NCBI GenBank assembly: GCA_015296025.1
Contig: DVDZ01000162.1
Coordinates: forward strand, 1 to 34,840
Direction: 5' to 3'
DNA: 34,840 nucleotides
Origin: Thermosynechococcus sp. M46_R2017_013
GTDB taxonomy: Bacteria > Cyanobacteriota > Cyanobacteriia > Thermosynechococcales > Thermosynechococcaceae
Positions within the stretch are counted from its first letter, which is position 1. Each line of letters opens with the position of its first letter. This document shows, piece after piece, positions 7,788 to 16,104 of this stretch. The notes under the pieces are model-generated. The model made no database searches. It saw only the letters and a program-made list of their open reading frames with translations, and was not told where the DNA came from. The translations under genes were made by a program, and so were the position numbers.

Positions 7788-9450
7788 TTAGGGGAGCTGA
7801 ACTATCCCAAGGGCGTCACAGGCACGATCCACAAGAGCTTGCAGGACGGGAAGTTGCTCTGTGTCTTCTGAATAGTACAAATTAGCATTGCCGCGATCCG
7901 TGTCTTCCCAAAACTTGGGCTGAGCATGACGGAGGCGATCGCAATTTTGCTGAAAGCGGCGTTTGAATTCTGACACTCCAAGAACCGCGGCATCCTCCAC
8001 CATGTCCTCGACAATCCGTTGGGCAAACTGAGGTTGCTGTCGCGCTAAGTAAAACAGAGCGAGTCCCATTTGCAGTAGGCGGACACCTGTACTTTTGCCG
8101 CGATCGCCATTTTGGGGCTGGCGCAGTTCTGGAGGGTTATCCAAGCGCAGCATCTCCGCTAGCAGTTCCAGTTGCAGTTGCTCTGGCCACCGCTGCTCGT
8201 TCACTAGGATTAATATCTTCTTTAGCTCAGCGGCAAAGACATCAACAATGAAATAAAGGGCAGGACTATTTTGCGCTAATTCATACACTTCATTGCCGTA
8301 GGTACGCAGATAATTCACACATTTTTGAGTGAGGTGGGGGCGTTGGTAGTAAACCAAACTCTCAATAAACCGCCGATAGTGAAAGGCCAAGTTATAGAGA
8401 TTGCGGGCCTCATTGTGGCGGCTGCTGTGTTTAATGGCAAAGCGCATCATTGTATTAAAGCGAATAATAATTAGCTCTAGCAAAATGTCATCGCCCATGC
8501 TGAGAATGCGGTGGGCGATCGCACACATTTCAGAGCCACACAGCGACGCCAAAGGAAACTGCTCCTCTTCTAAAAAGCGTACATAGGCGTTCCCTAGGAG
8601 CCGAAAACACTTCTGTTCATAGAAGGTGTGGTTCTCTTCAATCTGGTTAAACTGGTCAAACATCGTCTTGAAGGCAATATCCCCCATCACCGCACTGCTG
8701 AGGCGAAAAAAATAGGCTGGATAGTTGGGCTTACAACTGATGTAGTGCTGAAGCAATTCACTGACCACGCCAATAATCTCGGCTTGTGCCCCGCGAAAGG
8801 CCACATAGGCGAGTAAGTCATCCAATTGGTTTAGCCCCGCAATGAGGTGAGCTTGACTGCGACGCAGGAACTGAGGCTGATAGAAGCCCCCATCCTTGAG
8901 AACAACACCAAGTTGAGTCATGTAGTGATACTGGCGACGGTAAATTTGCTGAGCCACGCTTTCTGGCTGAATGGACTTGAGGATGTAAAAAATGTAGGGC
9001 AATGCCGTCAAAATCGCTAAGGGTAATAGCCCATATAAATTTAAGAGGATGCTGCCAACGGGCTGCTTTCCCAGATCCTGCAAAATCTTGATGTAGAAGA
9101 TGTGGGCACCGCCCAAAAGCAGACACCAGACGTAGATCAGGCTTGTCCAGTCCTGCATGTACAGTTCAGTAATCTTGGGAATATTTTGCGCTGCAATCGA
9201 AATGACAATAATTAATGTGCCCAAGGTAAGACCAATAACCGCTAGCCAAACCTCTGGGGCAAAACTAGTGTCAAAGGTGCCCGCAATCAACCCAGTAATC
9301 AGGTTGGGGGGCACTATGTTTGAGGAGAGCGAAGACAAGATTGGCACTGCGATCTAGTAGGGCAAGCGCAGCTAGACTCAGACCAAAAGCCACTAGCGAT
9401 CGCGGTAGATGGGGAGTCGTCAGCAACCAACGGTGGTATTTCTTCAGCAT
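7788..9450 (-). CDS. Conserved membrane protein with four N-terminal helices (possible +1 indel near its start)
   Basis: The main frame (GTG at 9347 down to 7788) encodes 519 residues: hydrophobic helices EVWLAVIGLTLGTLIIVISIAAQ, WTSLIYVWCLLLGGAHIFYI and ILLNLYGLLPLAILTALPYIFYIL, then a helical soluble domain of about 380 residues without a recognised catalytic motif. Just upstream, in a different frame, ATG at 9450 begins MLKKYHRWLLTTPHLPRSLVAFGLSLAALALLD, a good N-terminus with another helix. It joins the main frame if one C is removed from the six-C run at 9306-9311, giving about 553 residues. The helix arrangement loosely resembles DUF2254 membrane proteins, but I am not sure of the family. 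Function unknown. Confidence 0.65.
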
Positions 9451-9551
9451 GAATCCCCCCCGTTTGGGTCAACGGCCTTTGCTCCTGACGATGGCATAGC
9501 AATGAGCAAATTTTCTATTCCCCCTTTCATCTTGCTTGGAATTCATGCTAG

Positions 9552-9557
9552 TATAAT
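9552..9557 (+). promoter_or_regulatory. -10 box (TATAAT) of tRNA-Arg
   Basis: A perfect TATAAT ends 11 bases before the first base of tRNA-Arg, placing transcription start a few bases ahead of the mature 5' end. TTGCTT at 9532-9537 is the nearest -35-like hexamer but with a short 14-base spacer. Confidence 0.6.
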
Positions 9558-9568
9558 ATTCCTGACTT

Positions 9569-9642
9569 GGGCTTGTAGCTTAGTGGATTAGAGCGGCTGA
9601 CTACGGATCAGCAGGTCGGGGGTTCGAGTCCCTCCAAGCCCG
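9569..9642 (+). tRNA. tRNA-Arg (anticodon ACG)
   Basis: A 74-nt tRNA with acceptor GGGCTTG pairing with CAAGCCC (9635-9641) and discriminator G at 9642. The D-arm contains AGCTTAGTGGATTAGAGC. The anticodon arm is GCTGA-CTACGGA-TCAGC, anticodon ACG. The T-arm contains GGTTCGAGTCC. CCA is not encoded. The A34 of this tRNA is normally deaminated to inosine by TadA, whose gene is at 27710-28156. Confidence 0.97.
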
Positions 9643-9688
9643 TTGAATCAATTGATAAAAGTATTGCTCTATTTATTCATTGATTCAA
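9643..9688. repeat. 10-bp perfect inverted repeat directly after tRNA-Arg
   Basis: TTGAATCAAT (9643-9652) and ATTGATTCAA (9679-9688) are exact reverse complements separated by 26 AT-rich bases. It begins at the first base after the mature tRNA and may act as a 3' trailer or transcript-end structure, although no T-run follows on the plus strand. Confidence 0.6.
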
Positions 9689-9714
9689 ACAAAAAAGGGT
9701 GACCGTCGCCACCC
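9689..9714 (-). terminator. Rho-independent-type terminator of fba
   Basis: On the minus strand GGGTGGCGACGGTCACCC forms a hairpin (stem GGGTG/CACCC at 9697-9714) followed by TTTTTTG. It lies about 40 bases beyond the fba stop codon. Confidence 0.75.
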
Positions 9715-9754
9715 TCTATCGAATTTTTATGGTTTCTTAGCGATTGCCGACTGG

Positions 9755-10833
9755 CTAGACCACCACGGTTTTTTGAGTCACTTGTTTGAGTTCACCTTTG
9801 GCATACTTGGCGGCATAGTCATCGAGGCTGAGTTGCTTAATTTTACTGGCGTTGCCGGCGGCACCAAATTGCTGATAGCGATCAGCACATACTTTTTGCA
9901 TGTATTTAATAGAGGGTTTGAGGAAGTGACGGGGGTCAAATTCCTTGGGTGCCAAGGCCAAAGCTTCGCGCACTGCAGCGGTAATGGCTAGGCGATTGTC
10001 GGTGTCAATGTTCACTTTGCGCACACCGCTTTTAATGCCTTTTTGGATTTCTTCCACAGGCACACCGTAAGTTTCAGGAATTGCACCACCGTACTGGTTG
10101 ATGAGGTCAATCAAGTCTTGGGGCACTGAGCTAGAACCGTGCATTACCAAGTGGGTGTTGGGCAGACGGCGGTGGATTTCTTCAATGCGGCTGATGGCGA
10201 GAATTTCACCAGTGGGTTTGCGGCTAAATTTGTAGGCACCGTGCTGGTTCCAATGGCCACCGCAAGGGCATCCACTTGGGTGCGCTCCACAAAATCCACG
10301 GCCTGATCAGGGTCAGTGAGCAGCATCGAGTGATCGAGGGCGCCTTCAAACCCGTGGCCATCTTCAGCTTCCCCTTTACCGGTTTCCAAGGAGCCAAGGC
10401 AGCCCAGCTCGCCTTCTACAGAAACACCAATGGAGTGCGCGACTTTTACGACTTCACTGGTGACGGCAACGTTGTATTCATAGCTAGCGGGGGTTTTGGC
10501 GTCGGCTTCAAGGGAGCCATCCATCATCACACTGGTAAAGCCGTTGCGAATAGCGGAGTAGCAGGTGGCAGGCTCGTTACCATGGTCTTGGTGCATGACA
10601 ATGGGGATGTGGGGGTAGGTTTCCACTGCAGCCAAAATCAGGTGACGCAGGAAGTTTTCTCCAGCATATTTGCGGGCACCCCGCGAGGCTTGCAAAATCA
10701 CGGGACTGTCGGTTTCATGGGCTGCCTGCATGATGGCCTGAATTTGCTCCATGTTGTTGACGTTGAAGGCGGGAATGCCGTAACCATTTTCGGCTGCGTG
10801 ATCCAGCAGCAAGCGCATGGGTACGAGTGCCAT
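9755..10833 (-). CDS. fba: Class II fructose-1,6-bisphosphate aldolase, interrupted by a -1 indel
   Basis: Class II (zinc) aldolase of the Calvin-Benson cycle and glycolysis. The N-terminal frame starts [30 protein letters not shown] and contains VMHQDHG (zinc ligand and catalytic region) and SVMMDGS. The C-terminal frame contains [10 protein letters not shown] (zinc-binding His), the phosphate-binding [12 protein letters not shown] and a C-terminus typical of cyanobacteria. The frames meet at 10243/10244: inserting one G on the plus strand (C on the coding strand) restores AIGTSHGAYKF, which supplies another zinc-ligand His. The restored product is 359 residues, the family length. AAGGAGG sits 10 bases before the ATG and a terminator follows the stop. 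As the main carbon-cycle aldolase it is unlikely to be truly broken. Confidence 0.93.
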
Positions 10834-10843
10834 AGGGTGATGT

Positions 10844-10850
10844 CCTCCTT
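10844..10850 (-). promoter_or_regulatory. Strong ribosome binding site of fba
   Basis: Minus-strand AAGGAGG, 10 bases before the ATG at 10833, unusually strong for this genome and in keeping with a highly expressed enzyme. Confidence 0.8.
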
Positions 10851-10991
10851 AGTAGAGCGGATGTATCGCTTCGTTAACCTTACCGATAATCTTAGGCTAT
10901 GTTTGCTCGTTTATGTTACGAGGAGCGATCGCTGGCCTATTGAGAATACAGCCCTTTTCTATAGATAAGCGGTATATAGCGGGGAGAATAC

Positions 10992-11237
10992 TCAAAAAGT
11001 CTCGCGTACAGGAACTTCAATACCGTTAATCACAGGTACAGGAATCCCTCGGGAGATATGGAAATAGATCCAATCCTCCAAGAGTTCGGAAAGATGCTCA
11101 CGGCATTCAAGGACTGTCTTCCCTTTAGCCTTCATTCCCTCAAGTTCAGGAATTTCACCATGGATCAGGCCATCCTCTGTATTGAAGTGATAGACAGCCT
11201 GCTCCAGCGCTGCATTCATATAGCTCGATAGGGACAT
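10992..11237 (-). CDS. HicB-like protein without a HicA partner
   Basis: An 81-residue protein resembling the HicB/UPF0150 antitoxin fold: a short N-terminus MSLSSYMNAALEQAVYHF, then DGLIHGEIPELEGMKAKGKTVLECREHLSELLEDWIYFHISRGIPVPVING, the standard beta-beta-alpha unit. In complete modules HicB neutralises the RNA-binding HicA, usually encoded alongside it. Here the hemY stop is 2 bases upstream and no HicA-like frame (about 60-80 residues with a conserved GSH) occurs in the 150 bases before fba. It is therefore an orphan, possibly a leftover or a protein of other function. An AGGAGG within the end of hemY suggests translational coupling. Confidence 0.75.
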   Translation of the reverse strand: MSLSSYMNAALEQAVYHFNTEDGLIHGEIPELEGMKAKGKTVLECREHLSELLEDWIYFHISRGIPVPVINGIEVPVRETF

Positions 11238-11239
11238 CT

Positions 11240-12641
11240 CTAGGGGTGGCCTCCTGAAAGGTAGGCAGCAACAGCAGCGGCAGTTCGATTGCCATGCTCG
11301 ACGCGATCGCCCAATGCAACGCCATCGGCATAGTTACTGCACAGAAAAAGACCGCGGGTCTGCCGTAGGGCATCGGTCACCCGCTGCCACTGCTCAGGGT
11401 AGCCCACAATATATTGAGGAATCGCCCGTTGCCATACCTTCATACCAAGTAACCGTGCCTTGGCTGCGGGCAACCCAAGGAGTCGGGTCAAATCCTGCTG
11501 TACCTGTTGGACAATGGCTTCTTCACTAAGCTAGCCAAATCAGGATCGGTGGCACCGCCAATAAAACTCGTAAAGACTTGCCAACCGGCGGGAGTACGTT
11601 GGGGAAAGAGACAGGACGACCAAATGGTGCCAAGGGTACGGATGCCCTGACTGCGAGGAATCAGTACCCCAAAGCCGGGGCGGACGCTGCGCCCTAGTCC
11701 AGCAGGATAGGCCAAGACCACACAGGCGACGGTGGGATAGGGAATGGTGGCCAAAACATCGGCGATCGCTGGTTGAAAGGGTGCTACCAACTCTGCAGTT
11801 CGATAGGCAGGCGTTGCTAAAACCACACTGCGGGCGTGCCATGTTTGCTCACCGCTGCGCAGTAAGTAGCCACCCTTGGGTTCTGGGGTGATCTCTTGAA
11901 CGGGGGTTTGCAGATGAATCGGGGTCTTCAGATGCTGGGCGATCGCCCGCGGGAGAGCCACCAAGCCTTCCCTAAAGGAGCCCAGTTCTCCCGGTCGCAT
12001 CTGCACACCTGCAGGGGGCTTTGGTTGAGGGGGGAGTTGCCGCCGTAGGCGCAGGGCACCGGCAATGAGGCCACCCCCTAGTTTCTCCAGTTGAGCAATG
12101 CGGCGAAAAGCGGCAGCCACACTCAATTGTTGCGGATCACCCGCATAAACCCCAGAGACAAAGGGCGCCACTAGTCGCTCGGCCACCTCTTGCCCCAAAT
12201 GGCGGCGAAAAAATGAATTGACTGACTCGTCGCCACTACCCAGATAGGGGGGTACAAATCCAAGGGCGCCAAGGGCTGCTCGCACTTTTCCCCAAGGGCT
12301 AAGGAGATTTGAGCTGGCCAAGGCAAGGGGACGGGTGGGCTCTAGGGGGTAGAGTTGCCCCCGCCAGTAGATGTAACGCGGTAGGTGCGATCGCCCCGAA
12401 TCAACTCGGACTGTAAACCCACCTCAGCAATTAGTTGCAGTAAAGCAGGGGTGGGGGCAAAACTATTGGGGCCTAATTCCCAGATAAAGCCGTCTGCTGC
12501 TTGCGTCGTAATATTGCCACCAAGGCGATCGCTGGCCTCTAGGAGAACCAAGCTGTACTGAGGAGCGGTTTGCTGCAACCGCCAGGCAGTACTTAGGCCA
12601 CTGAGGCCACCACCAACAATTGCGACATCTACCTCACTCAC
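11240..12641 (-). CDS. hemY: HemY-type protoporphyrinogen oxidase, interrupted by two -1 indels
   Basis: Oxygen-dependent FAD enzyme converting protoporphyrinogen IX to protoporphyrin IX for haem and chlorophyll. The first frame (from ATG 12641) has the dinucleotide-binding VDVAIVGGGLSGLSTAWRLQ and LLEASDRLGG, then WELGPNSF. The second frame carries PWGKVRAALG, SVNSFFRRHLGQEVAERLVAPFVSGVYAGDP and the following domain. The third carries RAIPQYIVGY and LFLCSNYADGVALGDRVEHG near the FAD-binding C-terminus. One missing G on the plus strand near 12387/12388 restores DRHLPRYIYWRGQLYPLEP. A second near 11530 restores ASLSEEAIVQQVQQDLTRLLG. The rebuilt protein is about 467 residues, the family size. 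Most cyanobacteria use HemJ instead, so a HemY-type gene is notable. Symbol hemG is also used for this enzyme in plants and some cyanobacteria. Confidence 0.9.
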
Positions 12642-12665
12642 CCGTTTTGCTGCCCTCCAAAGGGT

Positions 12666-12869
12666 TTAGGATCGCTTAAACAACGAGTCGAGATAAACCC
12701 GTGCCGTGCGGCGATCGCATTCTCCATTTTGCAGCAAAAAGAGCGACAGTGCAGCAACAAAAACGCGATCCTGATCCCAGTCGGGATGCCGCTCGAGGTA
12801 GTATTTCAGGGTTTCATGTAGCTCCTCTGGAATCTCGGCCAGAATACTGATGGTGGCTTGAGCGTTCAT
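12666..12869 (-). CDS. DUF2811-type small protein
   Basis: A 67-residue protein starting MNAQATISILAEIPEELHETLKYYLERHPDWDQDRVFVAALSLFLLQNG. This matches the cyanobacterial DUF2811 pattern (a ribbon-helix-helix-like short protein) as I remember it. ATG at 12869 is chosen over the longer frame because the upstream residues are low quality and the family starts just before SILAEIP. It sits 24 bases before hemY on the same strand. Function unknown; a small DNA-binding role is a guess from its size. Confidence 0.75.
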   Translation of the reverse strand: MNAQATISILAEIPEELHETLKYYLERHPDWDQDRVFVAALSLFLLQNGECDRRTARVYLDSLFKRS

Positions 12870-12929
12870 ACCGTGAGTTACCTCAATAAAACCAAGATAA
12901 AATCGCAGGCGCAATCCGCTTGCTCTAAG

Positions 12930-13345
12930 TGAACCTGTGGAAAACGCCGACAAAAGTCCTGACCCCATCCCAAAGCTTCAGAGCGGCAGCGGGATTGAGG
13001 CCTCTTTCACAGGGTTTCAGAGCAAGCAAATCTCTATCCGTGGAACTCCATTGTCTGGGTTGTCCTAGGGTCTGTCAATCCTTGTTTTCACCTATCTTGG
13101 CGATCGCAATCCACGACAGAATGAGCATTTCCAGACTTTTAGGGCTCCTCGCGTTTTCCCCAACCCGCCACAGGCGGTTATCCCCAGAAATGCCTTGAAA
13201 TGCGATCACACCGTGAAGACCTGTGGAAAACTCCCCCTCGATCTGTGGAAAACCTTGGGAAAATTGAGGAATTTCTGGGGAAAGTTAGGGGAAAATTAAG
13301 ATTCTATTAAGCTTTACTTCAGAGAAAATAAAGAAGTAAAAAGTC
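12930..13345. other. Candidate replication origin: DnaA-box-like cluster with AT-rich flank
   Basis: Non-coding stretch between DUF2811 and ycf66. Three identical 11-mers CTGTGGAAAAC (12935-12945, 13221-13231, 13243-13253) read on the minus strand as GTTTTCCACAG, containing the cyanobacterial DnaA box TTTTCCACA. TTTTCCCCA (13154-13162) and TTATCCCCA (13178-13186) are one base from the cyanobacterial and E. coli boxes. Further weak copies (TGGGGAAAG 13276-13284, TAGGGGAAAA 13286-13295) continue rightward. The cluster is followed by AT-rich DNA (about 13286-13345) that could serve as an unwinding element. No dnaA or dnaN is in the window, so the assignment rests on the motif cluster alone. It could instead be a DnaA-regulated or DnaA-titrating site. 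Confidence 0.6.
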
Positions 13346-13362
13346 AGGAATCCATGACTTTA

Positions 13363-14310
13363 TTAAAGACGGGCTTCACGGGGCGGCCAGTCATCGTCCT
13401 CAGGGGCAGGATACTCTGGATTTTCAATGGTTGACCCCTCTGGCGTTGCCTTATCTTCACTGTCGCTACTTTCGGGAATATCCCCTACAAGACCGGCGGC
13501 AGCGGGGCGCGATTCAGGGGCTGGAGGCGGTTCAACCCCTGCTTCAGGGGTCACTGTGGGTTCTGGAGCCTCAACTGCTGTCTCAGGGGGCGTCACTGCT
13601 CCGGTTTCAGGAGGGGTCTGTTCCACAGGTTCCTCTGGAGCAGGAATGGTGGGTGAGTCTGGCGTTGCGGCACCTGCTGCGGCAGGTAGATTAGCCGCTG
13701 TATCTGTTGGAGTGGCTGCGGTGGCGCTAGGAGTTGTCTTTTCAAGGGGGGGTGGTGTCGGTTCAGGTTCAGCAGTTTGTGCTGATCCTGTGGGAGGGGT
13801 CGATTGTTGAGCAGCGGTACTGGAGGTCACTGTTTCCTCTGTCCACAGGTCTTCTTTGATATTGCCGGTATCCATTGGCGGTGGTGGGGTATCCCCAGGA
13901 AACTGGGGGCGATCGGGCTGCTTCTGGAGGCGATCGCGCAGGGAAGCAATCCGACTTTGCAGTTGCTCACCGATTTTGGCAAGGGTACCTGCGGGCAGCA
14001 GAGACTGAATCTTTTGCCAGAGAGCTTGGGCTTTTTGGGTATCGGTGCGATCCCCAGGGTAAGTAAGTTGCCAGCGATAGCTGAGGGTTTGCCAACCAAA
14101 CCAAAGAATTAGAGCCACGGCGGCTGTTGTTCCCAAAAGCAAGCCCCCGCCAATGCGATCGCCATAGATCCACAGGGTCAAAGCAAAGAATAATCCCGCG
14201 CCACTGGCTATCAGATCAAACCTACGGTACAGCTCCGGTAGGAAGAACCCCAACAGATACAAGCCTAAACTGGCGATCGCCATACTCCAAGCCAGTAAGT
14301 TCGTCAGCAT
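13363..14310 (-). CDS. Ycf66-family membrane protein with long acidic/proline-rich tail
   Basis: A 315-residue protein. Residues 1-75 contain three hydrophobic helices (LTNLLAWSMAIASLGLYLLG, LIASGAGLFFALTLWIYG, GGLLLGTTAAVALILWFGW) in the arrangement of the Ycf66 N-terminal domain found in cyanobacteria and some plastids. Residues about 80-130 form a charged helical segment. From about 135 the protein is low-complexity P, T, E, A and S and likely disordered. The function of Ycf66 is not established. ATG at 14310 fits the first helix. The gene borders the putative origin at its 3' end. Confidence 0.8.
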   Translation of the reverse strand: MLTNLLAWSMAIASLGLYLLGFFLPELYRRFDLIASGAGLFFALTLWIYGDRIGGGLLLGTTAAVALILWFGWQTLSYRWQLTYPGDRTDTQKAQALWQKIQSLLPAGTLAKIGEQLQSRIASLRDRLQKQPDRPQFPGDTPPPPMDTGNIKEDLWTEETVTSSTAAQQSTPPTGSAQTAEPEPTPPPLEKTTPSATAATPTDTAANLPAAAGAATPDSPTIPAPEEPVEQTPPETGAVTPPETAVEAPEPTVTPEAGVEPPPAPESRPAAAGLVGDIPESSDSEDKATPEGSTIENPEYPAPEDDDWPPREARL

Positions 14311-14660
14311 TCCCAGTCCTCAGCAAGATAACAACATACCGACAGGGCGGTATCAACCTTCTACCTTACACCGCACTGGATTTGTCTCTGCTAGAGTTTA
14401 TTCTTTGTCGAATCTCCTAATTTCTAAGCAGAACCGTGGTCAAAGAATCGGCGATAAACTGTTTGCGAGAAATTGTTGGCTGAGGATGACATATTTGCCT
14501 TGGATCTGCCAGTATTAGCCCATAGGGAGGGAGGGTGACCTGCTATGATGAGCCTAGGAATTTATGCTTATTGATATTAGTCTATTTATTGATATTAGTC
14601 TATTGGTACTAGCTAATTAACTTTAAGGTACTTCTTTTGGGTGGAGCAAAGGAGTTGTTT
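14311..14660. other. Divergent intergenic region ahead of ycf66 and murC
   Basis: No supported gene in these 350 bases. They must hold the promoters for ycf66 (leftward) and murC (rightward). A TATGAT box at 14544-14549 is the best -10 candidate for murC, without a good -35. An 18-bp tandem repeat follows (separate entry), and AAAGGAG at 14648-14654 is the murC ribosome binding site. Confidence 0.5.
14568..14602 (+). repeat. 18-bp tandem duplication in the murC leader
   Basis: TTATTGATATTAGTCTA occurs at 14568-14584 and again at 14586-14602, period 18. It lies 60-90 bases before the murC start codon, between the likely -10 box and the ribosome binding site. Confidence 0.85.
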
Positions 14661-16104
14661 GTGGCAAAGCGGCCAGTGATGGAGTTTAGCGAGCGTCCAT
14701 TCCACTTCATTGGCATTGGTGGTATTGGTATGTCAGCCCTTGCCTATATTCTTGCTAAGCAGGGCTTTAAGGTCTCTGGGTCAGATTTGCACCCTAACCG
14801 TTTGACTGAGCAACTGGCTGAGTTAGGTGTGCAGATTTTTATTGGCCAGAGTGCCGCCAACCTTGAAACCTATCCCTTTACCCCCCCTTCCTCAAGTCAT
14901 CTGCTCCACCGCCATTCGCAGCGATAACCCTGAATATCAAGCGGCTCAAAAGCTAGGCTGTCCCATTTTTCACCGTTCTGATGTGTTGGCGGCACTGATG
15001 CACCGCAGTCAAAGTATTGCCGTTGCCGGTACCCACGGCAAGACAACCACCAGTAGCATGATTGCCTATCTGCTGCTGCAGGCGGGGCTGGATCCAACAA
15101 TTATTGTCGGCGGTGAAGTGGCGGCTTGGCAGGGCAACGCTCGTGTGGGTCAAAGTCCTTACCTTGTTGCTGAAGCGGATGAGTCCGATGGCTCTTTGCG
15201 CAAATTCCATCCCCATATTGGCGTCATTACTAATATTGAGCTTGACCACCCCGATCACTACAGTTCTCTTGAAGAAGTAGTGGCCACGTTTCAACAGTTT
15301 GCCAATCAAGCAGACACTGTGATTGGCTGTGCCGACTGTCCGAATATCCGCGATCGCCTGCACCACCCGCGCCTGTTGACCTATAGCCTTCAGCGGCAAG
15401 CGGCGGTGGACTACTGTGTAGATCATATTCAATACACCTCTGAGGGCACTACGGCACGGGTTTGGGAGCGGGGCACATCCCTTGGGATTCTGCAACTGAA
15501 TGTCTTGGGAGCCCACAACCTGCAAAACGCCCTAGCGGTGATTGCGGTGGGACGTTATCTCGGCATTGATTTTGCCACCATTGCTGCTGCCCTTTTGGAG
15601 TTTCGCGGTGCCCGCCGCCGCTTTGAAGAACGGGGACAAGTGAATGGGATTCGCTTCATCGATGACTATGCACACCACCCCAGCGAAATTAGGGCAACCC
15701 TAGAGGCAGCTCGTCTGCAAGCGGGTACTCAAGCCCCTTGGCAACGAGTGGTGGCGGTGTTTCAGCCCCATCGCTATAGCCGTACACAAACCTTTCTCGA
15801 TGCCTTTGCCCAGTGCTTCACTGCGGCGGATCACGTGATCTTGACGGATATTTATAGTGCCGGCGAACCCAATCCTGGCACAATTAGCGGTGCCGATGTT
15901 GCCACCTGTACCCGCCAGTATCATCCTTCAGTGGATTACTGCCCCACCCTTGAAGCGGTACAAAATCGCTTGGTGCATCTGCTGCAACCGGGAGATCTGG
16001 TTATCTTCCTTGGAGCTGGCAACCTCAATCAACTGATTCCGTCTGTCATGGCGGATCAAGCACAACTAAGTGTCTCTGCCCTCACTGAGGCGATCGCCCT
16101 ATGA
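14661..16104 (+). CDS. murC: UDP-N-acetylmuramate--L-alanine ligase, interrupted by a +1 indel in a C7 tract
   Basis: MurC adds L-Ala to UDP-MurNAc in peptidoglycan precursor synthesis. The first frame has the UDP-binding [19 protein letters not shown] and [15 protein letters not shown]. The second has [15 protein letters not shown], the ATP loop [61 protein letters not shown] and [12 protein letters not shown], all MurC hallmarks. The frames meet at seven Cs (14881-14887); six Cs restore one frame and about 480 residues. GTG at 14661 is chosen as start because AAAGGAG lies 6 bases before it. MurC is essential, so the break is probably not real. Its TGA overlaps the murB ATG by four bases (ATGA). 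Confidence 0.94.
14881..14887 (+). repeat. C7 homopolymer at the murC frameshift
   Basis: Seven Cs where six would keep murC in frame. Confidence 0.9.

Noticed and set aside
7539-7871. Open frame of 110 codons on the plus strand
   Set aside because: It runs through tRNA-Leu on the opposite strand and into the end of the membrane protein gene, has no family resemblance and is best seen as a shadow.
10276-10968. 230-codon frame opposite fba
   Set aside because: It lies entirely antisense to the conserved aldolase and past its ribosome site; its composition follows from the high-GC codon pattern of fba.
12929-13198. 89-codon open frame in the DnaA-box region
   Set aside because: No ribosome site or protein-like composition, and it overlaps the motif cluster.
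13427-13810. 127-codon glycine/serine/valine-rich frame opposite ycf66
   Set aside because: It is the reverse shadow of the low-complexity P/T/E tail of ycf66.
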